Below are positions 51,033-57,609 of a stretch of DNA of 57,609 bases, in pieces (position 1 is the first letter of the stretch; every line of letters begins with the position of its first letter). The notes below the pieces were generated by a model. It was given only the letters and a program-made list of their open reading frames with translations. It had not been told where the DNA came from and searched no databases. The stretch covers positions 1-57,609 of the forward strand of contig CABTYO010000015.1 of assembly GCA_902489075.1 (NCBI GenBank). Direction: 5' to 3'. The DNA is from an uncultured Faecalicatena sp. (GTDB lineage: Bacteria; Bacillota; Clostridia; Lachnospirales; Lachnospiraceae). The position numbers and the translations under genes are program-made.

Positions 51033-51439
51033 AAGAGTTCACATGTATTGTCTGCCCCAACGGATGCAGCCTGAGGGTTGAAGAGAAGGACGGACATTGG
51101 GAAGTAAGCGGGAATCAGTGTAAGCGCGGGGAAACATTTGCAATCGAGGAAATGACCCATCCCATGCGCACGATCTGTTCGACTGTAAGGACAGTTTTCC
51201 CGGAAATCCCGGTCATTCCGGTACGTGTTTCCATGGAAATCCCGAAGGAGCGGATTTTTGATGTCATGAAACAGATCAATCAGGTAACCGTGGATCAGAT
51301 CTGCGGTACAGGGGATGTGGTCATAGAAAATGTCCTCGGTCTGGGAGTGGATGTGATCGTTACAAGCGATATTCTTAAGGAATGGGAGAAAGAACAGAAC
51401 ATAAAAAGAGTGTGTCAGAAGGGAGAATACAAACTATGA
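51029..51439 (+). CDS. DUF1667 domain protein
   Basis: The protein has 136 residues. The Cys-rich N-terminus (FTCIVCPNGCSLRV, then GNQCKRGETFAIEEMTHPMR) could bind an Fe-S cluster or zinc: CxxCxxxC plus a later Cys. DUF1667 proteins commonly follow this GlpA-like/FAD-NAD oxidoreductase pair, so it is probably a third subunit for electron transfer. ATG overlaps the previous stop. The biochemical role is not established. Confidence 0.9.
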   Translation: MKEFTCIVCPNGCSLRVEEKDGHWEVSGNQCKRGETFAIEEMTHPMRTICSTVRTVFPEIPVIPVRVSMEIPKERIFDVMKQINQVTVDQICGTGDVVIENVLGLGVDVIVTSDILKEWEKEQNIKRVCQKGEYKL

Positions 51440-53178
51440 GTAATAAGCCGTACAAAGATTTTGAACCGAACTGGGTGAAAACACCTGCGCCGAAGGACAG
51501 CTACCGTTCGATTTTCCGCTGGGGGGACCCGGAATATGTGAAATATCCGAAGGAGTCACTCTATAAACTGATGAAGGAAAAGTTCAAGATGACAGACGAT
51601 GATTTCCGTACCTATGATGGCGATATCGGAATGGACCCTGTCAAACTGGATGCACCGTGTAATCTGGCAGAGGAGCATATCGAGGCATTGAAGAAAATCG
51701 TGGGGGAGGAATTCGTCACGACAGAGGATTACCCCAGGCTTGCGGTGGCTTATGGCAAAACGGGATATGATGCGGCAAGGCTCCGTCAGAGGATCATCGA
51801 GAACCTGCCGGATGTGGTGGTCTACCCGGGGACGACGAAGCAGATTGAAGAGATTGTGGCTTATTGTACGAAATTCGGAATTCCGCTTTATGTATATGGG
51901 GGCGGCAGCAGCGTGACCCGGGGCGTGGAGCCTGTAAAAGGCGGTATTTCGCTGGATATGCGCAAACGGTATAACAAGATTGTATCCTTTAATGAGACGG
52001 ACCAGACGATCACTGTTCAGAGCGGAATGTCAGGACCGAAGCTGGAGAGGGCACTGAACCATGCACCGCAGCTGATGGGGGCGAAACGTGCCTATACGTG
52101 CGGACATTTTCCGCAGTCCTTTGAGTACAGCAGTGTGGGCGGCTGGGTTGTGACAAGAGGGGCAGGACAGAACAGTACCTATTATGGCTGTATCACGGAT
52201 ATCGTGGTGTCCCAGAAGTATGCGACTCCGATCGGGAATATCCAGACCAGCCACTATCCAAGAGAGGCGACGGGACCGAACCTGAACCAGATCATGATGG
52301 GAAGTGAGGGGACTTTTGGCGTTCTGACAGAAGTGACTCTGAAAATATTCCGTTATATGCCGGAGAACAGAAGACGTTTTTCCTATATTTTCAAGGACTG
52401 GAGGACGGCACAGGAGGCGGCACGGGAAATGATGCAGTGTGAGGCAGGATTCGCTTCTGTGTTCCGTCTGTCAGACCCGGAGGAGACGGATTTGATGCTC
52501 AGGCTTTACAATGTAGACGAAACTCCGCTGTGGAAGCTTTTGGACGCAAGAGGGTATATGGACATGGAACGGTGCCTTTTCCTTGGATTTACGGACGGGG
52601 AAAAAGGGTTCTCTGAAAATGTTGCGCGAAATATCCGCAGGATTGCAAAGGAGCACGGTGGGATGAGCCTTACCTCCTTTGTCGCAAAGAGCTGGGAAAA
52701 GGGACGTTTTACGGATCCGTATCTGCGGGATACCATGCTGGACTTCGGTATCATGACAGATACGCTGGAGTGCACGGTCAACTGGTCCAACATGGGGAAG
52801 GTGCACCAGGAGGTGCGTAAGGTCTGTCACGCCCTGCCGAATACGATCGTGACGACTCATATGTCACATTGTTATCCGCAGGGGGCGAATCTGTATTTTA
52901 TCTTTATCACAAGGATGGATGACGCGGAAGAGTTCAGAAAGTACCACAGCACGATTCTGGATGCCATTCAGAAATCCGGTGCGGCGCTCAGTCATCATCA
53001 CGGGATCGGCAAGATGTTTGCCCCCTGGCTGGAAGGACAGATCGGCAGGAATGAATATGGAATGATCCGTGCTCTGAAAAATTATTTCGATCCGGGATAT
53101 AACATGAATCCGGGCGGAACCCTTGGGCTGGACCTGAAAGAAGAGGAAAAACGGTTCCTGAGAGAGGATATTCAGTAA
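51436..53178 (+). CDS. Alkyldihydroxyacetonephosphate synthase-like FAD protein
   Basis: The protein has 580 residues, VAO/PCMH flavoprotein fold. The FAD domain shows VYGGGSSVTRGVEPVKGGIS and ATGPNLNQIMMGSEGTFGVL. The C-terminal half keeps what I recall as the key alkyl-DHAP synthase residues: a Tyr (Tyr480, in HCYPQGANLYF) and the triple His (His520-522, in LSHHHGIGKMFAPWL), matching the human enzyme's LSHHHGVGK and QTYDAGACIYF. That enzyme swaps the acyl chain of acyl-DHAP for a fatty alcohol to make the ether bond; here it may run either way. ATG 51436 overlaps the DUF1667 gene; GGGAG is upstream. An alternative is a D-lactate/glycolate-type oxidase, but the His triplet argues against it. 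Confidence 0.85.
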   Translation: MSNKPYKDFEPNWVKTPAPKDSYRSIFRWGDPEYVKYPKESLYKLMKEKFKMTDDDFRTYDGDIGMDPVKLDAPCNLAEEHIEALKKIVGEEFVTTEDYPRLAVAYGKTGYDAARLRQRIIENLPDVVVYPGTTKQIEEIVAYCTKFGIPLYVYGGGSSVTRGVEPVKGGISLDMRKRYNKIVSFNETDQTITVQSGMSGPKLERALNHAPQLMGAKRAYTCGHFPQSFEYSSVGGWVVTRGAGQNSTYYGCITDIVVSQKYATPIGNIQTSHYPREATGPNLNQIMMGSEGTFGVLTEVTLKIFRYMPENRRRFSYIFKDWRTAQEAAREMMQCEAGFASVFRLSDPEETDLMLRLYNVDETPLWKLLDARGYMDMERCLFLGFTDGEKGFSENVARNIRRIAKEHGGMSLTSFVAKSWEKGRFTDPYLRDTMLDFGIMTDTLECTVNWSNMGKVHQEVRKVCHALPNTIVTTHMSHCYPQGANLYFIFITRMDDAEEFRKYHSTILDAIQKSGAALSHHHGIGKMFAPWLEGQIGRNEYGMIRALKNYFDPGYNMNPGGTLGLDLKEEEKRFLREDIQ

Positions 53179-53210
53179 AGCGGACCGCAGATCCATATGG
53201 AGGAAGTGCC

Positions 53211-54779
53211 ATGAATGAAGAAAGGGAAAGGATTGTCCTGACCTTCGATGTGGGAACACAGAGCTCCCGCGCATTATTGATTAACAACCGGGGCGAAATC
53301 TTGGGAAAAGGGCAGCAAAAGCATGAACCGCCCTATGTTTCCAGGGAGCCGGACTGGGCGGAGCAGGATGCCGTATTTTATTATGAGCATATCTGCCATG
53401 CAGCCCGGGAATTAAAGGACGCTGTAAAAGACAATGGACTGTGGGAGCGGATTGAGGCCGTCTCCATCACGACCATACGGGATACAGTGGTCTGTGTGGA
53501 TGAATCAGGCACGCCGCTTCGTCCGGCAATCGTCTGGCTGGACAAACGGAAAGCAGACGGGGGACCGAAGTTTTCACAGGTGACCAGAATGATGCTCAAG
53601 GCAGTAGGAATGGAGGAGACGGCAAAGCTCCAGTATCAAAAGGCACACTGTAACTGGATCATGCAAAAAGAGCCTGAAATCTGGAACAAGACGTATAAAT
53701 ATCTGCTGTTAAGCGGTTATCTTACCTTCCGGCTGACCGGAAACATGGTGGATGCGGCAGCGGCACTGGTGGGACGCCTGCCCATCGACAGTCAGAGCAG
53801 GAACTGGCAGAGAAAGGGTGCGCTGACCCGTCTGGTATTTGACGTGGAGGCGGGGAAGTTATGTGAAGTAAGGGAATCCGGGGAGGTGCTGGGGCATATT
53901 ACGGCACAGGCTGCAAAGGATACCGGATTGAGAGAGGGGCTGCCAGTGTTGGCATCCGGTTCGGATAAGGCCTGCGAAATCCTGGGACTTGGCTGCACCA
54001 CGAAGGAAAAAGCGGCGATCGGACTGGGAACAACAGCGACGATCACCTTCAATATCGACCGGTATCTGGAGCCGGAGCGGTTTATCCCGCCCTACCCATC
54101 CGTGATTCCGGGCTGGTATAATCCTGAAATCGAGATTTACAGGGGATACTGGCTGATTTCCTGGTTTAAAAAGGAGTTTGCAGAGAAAGAGGTGGAGCAG
54201 GCAAAACAGCTGAAAGTTTCCGCGGAGGAACTGTTGAACAGACGGCTGAAAGAGATCCCGGCGGGCTGCGACGGACTTTTGTTCCAGCCATATTTTACAC
54301 CGAATGTTACCATGCCTGTGGCCAAAGGTTCCATTATCGGATTTTCAGACCAGCATACGCGGATCCACCTCTATCGTGCAATCATCGAAGGAATTAACTT
54401 TGCCCTGATCGATGGGCTGCGGATGCTGGAAAAACGTTCCGGGCATGTGTTTAAAGAAATCCGTCTTGGCGGGGGCGGCTCCCAGAGTGATGAAATCTGT
54501 CAGATCACAGCCAATATGTTCGGAATCCCTGTAAAACGGACGGATACTTATGAGGCCACCGGGATCGGCAGCGCGATGGCGGCATTTGTGGGAATGGGTG
54601 AATTCGAAGATTATGAAGAGGCCCAGAAGGCAATGGTACATTTGAAGGATGTATTTGAACCGGATATGGAACAGCACCAGATTTATTACGAACTGTACCG
54701 GGATGTCTTCCAGAATATTTATGGGAAACTGGCGCCTTTGTATGAAAAACTGAATGAGATTTATCACCGTGAGAAGTAG
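53211..54779 (+). CDS. FGGY family carbohydrate (glycerol-type) kinase
   Basis: The protein has 522 residues. The FGGY N-terminal phosphate loop is TFDVGTQSSRALLIN, with PAIVWLDKRKADGG (sugar loop) and, near the end, RLGGGGSQSDEICQITANMF (ATP-side loop). FGGY kinases phosphorylate glycerol, xylulose and similar polyols. The position after the dehydrogenase and the alkyl-DHAP-synthase-like gene suggests a glycerol or alkylglycerol substrate, by inference. ATG 53211 follows GGAGG, 32 bp after the preceding gene. Confidence 0.92.
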   Translation: MNEERERIVLTFDVGTQSSRALLINNRGEILGKGQQKHEPPYVSREPDWAEQDAVFYYEHICHAARELKDAVKDNGLWERIEAVSITTIRDTVVCVDESGTPLRPAIVWLDKRKADGGPKFSQVTRMMLKAVGMEETAKLQYQKAHCNWIMQKEPEIWNKTYKYLLLSGYLTFRLTGNMVDAAAALVGRLPIDSQSRNWQRKGALTRLVFDVEAGKLCEVRESGEVLGHITAQAAKDTGLREGLPVLASGSDKACEILGLGCTTKEKAAIGLGTTATITFNIDRYLEPERFIPPYPSVIPGWYNPEIEIYRGYWLISWFKKEFAEKEVEQAKQLKVSAEELLNRRLKEIPAGCDGLLFQPYFTPNVTMPVAKGSIIGFSDQHTRIHLYRAIIEGINFALIDGLRMLEKRSGHVFKEIRLGGGGSQSDEICQITANMFGIPVKRTDTYEATGIGSAMAAFVGMGEFEDYEEAQKAMVHLKDVFEPDMEQHQIYYELYRDVFQNIYGKLAPLYEKLNEIYHREK

Positions 54780-54903
54780 TGAACTGTGAGATGAATCAGG
54801 TTAAGCTCATAAAGGAAAGCTAAGATACGGATTTGAAAGGTACGCTTTGACAGCTGCTAATTGAGTGAAGAATAGAAGCTTTTTACTTCAAGTGTGAGGA
54901 AGA

Positions 54904-54947
54904 ATGGGGAGTCTGTTTCCAGTCGGGGAGCAGGCTTCTCATTTTTA
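54904..54947 (+). terminator. Terminator of the flavoprotein/kinase operon
   Basis: ATGGGGAGTCTG (54904-54915) pairs, with G-U pairs, with CAGGCTTCTCAT (54931-54942), followed by TTTTTA. The rest of 54780-55020 has no gene. Confidence 0.65.
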
Positions 54948-55021
54948 ATATCCCTTTTATATGACCAGTTGTATATATCATTAAGAATAATAAAATTTTC
55001 ATGAAGAATCTCTTCCCCTAC

Positions 55022-55050
55022 TTGTAGAACCTTTTTCTGTATGTTAAAGT
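55022..55050 (+). promoter_or_regulatory. Promoter of the second Rpn-nuclease transcript
   Basis: TTGTAG (55022-55027), 17-bp spacer, TAAAGT (55045-55050), at the same place relative to the leader as in copy 1. Confidence 0.55.
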
Positions 55051-55054
55051 AGAC

Positions 55055-55306
55055 TCACCTGAAAGTCATACGGGTGCATTTCCAACATTCTGTATACCTA
55101 AATCACAATGGAGTCTCAGATTCCATTCCTGAGGGCAGATTCGCCTGAATATTCAATGTTTGGAAAAAGAAGTGGTATTTTTGCAACTGATAAAATGTAC
55201 AAGTCAGCAGTATAAGTCTGCAAAGTGGGTGATGCGTATTGAGAGAGTGAACTTGTCGGGAAAAGCGTAAAATTATCTGAATCATCTGACAAGGAGAAAA
55301 TTGAAT
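55055..55306 (+). promoter_or_regulatory. Conserved structured leader upstream of Rpn nuclease copy 2
   Basis: This region has no gene. Shared blocks with 23691-23958: CACCTGAAA...CGGGTGCATTT, GAGGGCAGATTCG, ATTCAATGTTTGGAAA, GGGTGATGCGTATTGAG and the Shine-Dalgarno GACAAGGAGAAAA. Stems: CACC/GGTG, TTTCCAACATT/AATGTTTGGAAA (one bulge), the AATGGAGTCT/AGATTCCATT hairpin. CTTGTC (55252-55257) pairs with GACAAG (55288-55293), overlapping AAGGAG (55291-55296). Confidence 0.6.
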
Positions 55307-56254
55307 ATGGGAAAAAATGATATCTATATGAAACGCTGGCTTTCTGATAAAGAGCGTTTTACGGATCTGATTAATGGATCTATGTTTCAGGGGAGAAAAA
55401 TATTTTCAGCAGAAACTCTGCACGAGGAGAATACAGACAAGGGGATGGTACTGCAGAATTCTGATGGGAAAAAGATTACAATTCAGCGGTATCGTGATAT
55501 TGCAATGTCAGCAGAAGATGGAACACGCATTGTGATTCTTGCGTGTGAGAATCAGGAAGAGATACACTATGCGATGCCGGTGAGGGGAATGCTGTATGAT
55601 GCGGTCAGTTATGCGGACCAGATTACGCAGATCAGGCAGCAACACAGAGAAAAGAAGGAACTAAAAGGAAGTGCGGAATTCCTGTCTGGTCTGAAGAAAA
55701 CGGATCTGCTGTATCCGGTTATCACTGTTATTTTTTACTATGGGGAGGAAGAGTGGGACGGACAAAAGGATCTGCATGGTCTGCTGGGAATTGAAAGGGA
55801 AGAGTATAAGCTTTTGAAGAGGTATGTGCCAAACTACCGGATTAACCTGATCGATCCAAGGCATCTGGAAAATCTGAAGTGTTTTCAAACAGATTTACAG
55901 ATTGTTTTTGGCATGTTAAAATATAGGAAAAGCAAGACGAAATTACAGGAGTATGTTAAAAATAACCGGGAATATTTCAGTAAGATTGACTACGATTCTT
56001 ACAATGCAGTGAGGGCCATGCTTGGTTCGGGGCAGGGACTAAAGGAAATCAAGAAGGAGACTGGAGGGATAAATATGTGTCAGGCACTGGAGGAATTATA
56101 TCAGGATGGCGTAGAGCAGGGGATTAAAGCCTTTGTACAGGACTACACGGAGGAAGGCTTTAGCAGGGAGAAGATTCTGGAGAAGCTGCAGAAGCGTTTC
56201 TCTTTAAGCAGGGAGAAAGCAGAGGCATATTTTGAGGAGTTTACGAAGGAATAA
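55307..56254 (+). CDS. Rpn-family nuclease / putative transposase, copy 2
   Basis: The protein has 315 residues, a close paralogue of the gene at 23959. ATG 55307 follows AAGGAG at 10 bases, the same spacing as in copy 1; an in-frame TTG at 55301 is rejected. NDIYMKRWLSDKERFTDLIN, RIVILACENQEEIHYAMPVR, YPVITVIFYYGEEEWDGQKD and the C-terminal EGFSREKILEKLQKRFSLS repeat the family features. The two copies lie about 31 kb apart in the same orientation, each with a leader. Confidence 0.87.
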   Translation: MGKNDIYMKRWLSDKERFTDLINGSMFQGRKIFSAETLHEENTDKGMVLQNSDGKKITIQRYRDIAMSAEDGTRIVILACENQEEIHYAMPVRGMLYDAVSYADQITQIRQQHREKKELKGSAEFLSGLKKTDLLYPVITVIFYYGEEEWDGQKDLHGLLGIEREEYKLLKRYVPNYRINLIDPRHLENLKCFQTDLQIVFGMLKYRKSKTKLQEYVKNNREYFSKIDYDSYNAVRAMLGSGQGLKEIKKETGGINMCQALEELYQDGVEQGIKAFVQDYTEEGFSREKILEKLQKRFSLSREKAEAYFEEFTKE

Positions 56255-56306
56255 AAGGGTTTATGTTTCATGAGTTAAGCTGCATCTGTCAGGAAAGGAG
56301 TCAGAT

Positions 56307-56723
56307 ATGAAAAAGAAGAAGGGAAAGCTGATTGGCGGAGCTGTCATACTGGTCATTTTTGTGTACCTGTTTTTCTTTTCACCGCCTGTTATGATTTCAA
56401 AAGGCGGGATCGAGTTAGGGTATTATGATAAGAATTTTGAGAATCCATACGCACATTTGGGTGAGCAGTACCTGAGTTCTCAAAATCAGAGTCTGCATAA
56501 TACAGGGGATTTTGAACATTTTTATTTCCTGAATTTTAAGTTCTGGGAGGACCTTGAGATCCACCAGGCTGAATATGTGGGAGCGCCTGGGGAGGCTGAG
56601 GTCAAGAAGATTCTTCCGTTTTTATATTCAGCCGAGCAGAACTTAAAGACTTCCAATCATAATGCATTTGGTGTCAGGCGTGGAAATAAAGGATGGTATT
56701 TTGATTATTATGTGGCTATTTAA
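56307..56723 (+). CDS. Small membrane-anchored protein of unknown function
   Basis: The protein has 138 residues. The N-terminus is a basic tail and one hydrophobic segment (KKKKGKLIGGAVILVIFVYL), then a polar domain rich in Tyr, Phe, His and Asn (GDFEHFYFLNFKFWEDLEIH). It may be an anchored extracytoplasmic protein or a lipid-free signal-anchored one. I do not recognise it. AAAGGAG lies upstream of ATG. Its stop overlaps that of the next gene on the other strand. Confidence 0.65.
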   Translation: MKKKKGKLIGGAVILVIFVYLFFFSPPVMISKGGIELGYYDKNFENPYAHLGEQYLSSQNQSLHNTGDFEHFYFLNFKFWEDLEIHQAEYVGAPGEAEVKKILPFLYSAEQNLKTSNHNAFGVRRGNKGWYFDYYVAI

Positions 56724-57040
56724 CACCTGGATTTCCAAAGCACGGTCCATTTCTGGTGCTCTACATAATACAGCAGGTGGAAGGAGTATTTCTCAGGACC
56801 AGCCATGGCATCGCACTCGTATTCTACGGTAGGGATGCCGCAGTAATTTTTCTTTTCACAGGTAATGACATGTAAATGAGTCAGGGTGCGGATCTCACCA
56901 TCTGCATCCTGAAATTTTATCATCTTCGGGACTGCGTTTCCCGTGCTTGTATACCAGACCCCACAGGCCACAGGTTCCTGGTGCCCTCTGACCTTTCCAG
57001 CGTCCGGTGTATGTACATTGATTCCGATCCCCATACCCAT
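56720..57040 (-). CDS. Small protein upstream-coupled to a Y-family polymerase
   Basis: The protein has 106 residues. ATG at 57038-57040 has an AAGGAGGTGA, a near-perfect anti-Shine-Dalgarno match. It begins MGMGIGINVHTPDAGKV and holds several Cys (CGVWY, CEKKNYCG, YECDA), with an alternating beta-strand-like pattern. I do not recognise the family. It lies 67 bp after the polymerase gene on the same strand, so it may be co-transcribed with it. Confidence 0.7.
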   Translation of the reverse strand: MGMGIGINVHTPDAGKVRGHQEPVACGVWYTSTGNAVPKMIKFQDADGEIRTLTHLHVITCEKKNYCGIPTVEYECDAMAGPEKYSFHLLYYVEHQKWTVLWKSRC

Positions 57041-57107
57041 GGCGATTCACCTCCTTTTCTGATTTATCTTTTTTGGGTCCTCTTTTTTCTGAGTCACCCT
57101 GTCCTGA

Positions 57108-57609
57108 TCATTCGATGATGAGGCGGGAATAATCCACTTCCCGTTTTTCGCGGGATACCCCGCCTTCCATGTGGTCAAAAGGCACACTGAGAAAGGCGGC
57201 CCTTTTCAGGGAATCGATCCCGTATCTCTTCCGTACCGAATCTACGGTTTTATCTAATTGTTCCAGTTTTGCATAATCTGTTGTGTCAAACAGGCTCATC
57301 TGGCGAAGCATGCTTCCTTCGGACAGACGCCCCGTGTGGATACCAAGATGCCGGATGGGAGTCTTCTGGTCCCAGAGCTGATCGAAAAGCCGGCAGGCGT
57401 AGTGGTAAAGCTCGGTGGTAATGTTGGTCGGGTTTTTGAGAATCATCTGATGGCTGGCATAACTTAGGTCATAGCTTTTGATCCCGATGGACATTAATTC
57501 TGCCCGGACACCATGTTCTCTTAATCTGGTCCCGACCGTTTCTGACAGCCCGAGCAGGACGAGCCTGGCGGTCCCGGCATCCGATACGTCAAACGCAATG
57601 GTGGTGGAA
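57108..57609 (-). CDS. Y-family DNA polymerase (DinB/UmuC type), C-terminal part
   Basis: The frame is open from the right edge of the window to a TGA at 57108-57110, so the N-terminal palm and catalytic part lie outside. The visible part holds the little-finger domain: AFDVSDAGTARLVLLGLSET, then MSIGIKSYDLSYASHQMILK, and IRHLGIHTGRLSEGSMLRQM followed by SLFDTTDY, typical of Gram-positive UmuC-type polymerases. Such enzymes do translesion synthesis. The tail (YGIDSLKRAAFLSVPFDH) follows the usual family ending. Confidence 0.9.
   Translation of the reverse strand, partial: STTIAFDVSDAGTARLVLLGLSETVGTRLREHGVRAELMSIGIKSYDLSYASHQMILKNPTNITTELYHYACRLFDQLWDQKTPIRHLGIHTGRLSEGSMLRQMSLFDTTDYAKLEQLDKTVDSVRKRYGIDSLKRAAFLSVPFDHMEGGVSREKREVDYSRLIIE

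Noticed and set aside
1..57609. CRISPR array, rRNA or prophage
   Set aside because: No regularly spaced direct repeats, rRNA segments, or phage structural or integrase genes were seen; the short tandem arrays have no unique spacers.

Overview
The window looks like a chromosomal segment of a low-to-mid GC Gram-positive anaerobe of the Clostridia, most like gut Lachnospiraceae. The evidence is a UGA-containing Stickland-type reductase component B, Firmicutes-type synteny (rplS, signal peptidase, rbgA, rnhB), AGGAGG ribosome binding sites, sigma-A promoters, and Firmicutes families such as YkvI, YczE-like and CdaR. The genus is not fixed by what I can see.

Layout. 1-4.4 kb: a partial ORF, then grdE-grdB (glycine/sarcosine/betaine reductase component B, with an in-frame selenocysteine UGA and a SECIS-like hairpin) and a YkvI-type transporter. 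4.5-6.0 kb: a convergent glutamine synthetase. 6.2-22.5 kb: a type IV pilus locus. It holds a giant 1666-residue prepilin with about 20 GLUG-type repeats and a probable galactose-binding-like tip, three minor pilins, two related pilins, a membrane protein, pilD, pilC, a PilM-PilN fusion, PilO-like, pilB, pilT and a convergent orphan pilin. 22.8-24.9 kb: a YczE-like membrane protein and an Rpn-family nuclease with a structured leader. 25-31.9 kb: housekeeping genes (rplS, lepB, rbgA, lepB, rnhB, YraN, pgeF), MscS and a metallophosphoesterase. 32-35.4 kb: a repeat-containing protein, tRNA-Thr(CGU), an Uma2 nuclease, a 53-residue ORF, and a MarR-TauE pair with clear operators.

35.5-41 kb: a glycerate module of glycerate kinase, a CdaR-type regulator and a hydroxyacid dehydrogenase of the tartronate semialdehyde reductase family, with a CPBP protease and an MBL hydrolase. 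41-44 kb: an ABC exporter and mgsA, then a roughly 280-bp Y-shaped palindrome. 44.5-47.6 kb: two sodium symporters (SSS and NSS). 47.9-54.8 kb: a tight five-gene operon of a BON/GlpA-like/Fer2_BFD flavoprotein, an FAD/NAD oxidoreductase, a DUF1667 protein, an alkyl-DHAP-synthase-like flavoprotein and an FGGY kinase. 55-57.6 kb: a second Rpn nuclease with the same leader architecture, a small anchored protein, a small protein and the 3' end of a Y-family DNA polymerase.

The most interesting points are these. First, the five-gene flavoprotein-kinase operon reads as a complete scheme for breaking down (or making) ether-linked alkylglycerol. Second, both Rpn genes carry a promoter, a roughly 250-nt conserved structured leader and a stem that pairs with the Shine-Dalgarno. 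Third, the giant GLUG pilin has a C8 tract near its tip domain. Fourth, glycerate kinase is bracketed by minisatellites and has a palindrome in place of its -35 box. Fifth, the Y-shaped palindrome after mgsA is unexplained. All assignments rest on reading the sequence; no database search was possible.
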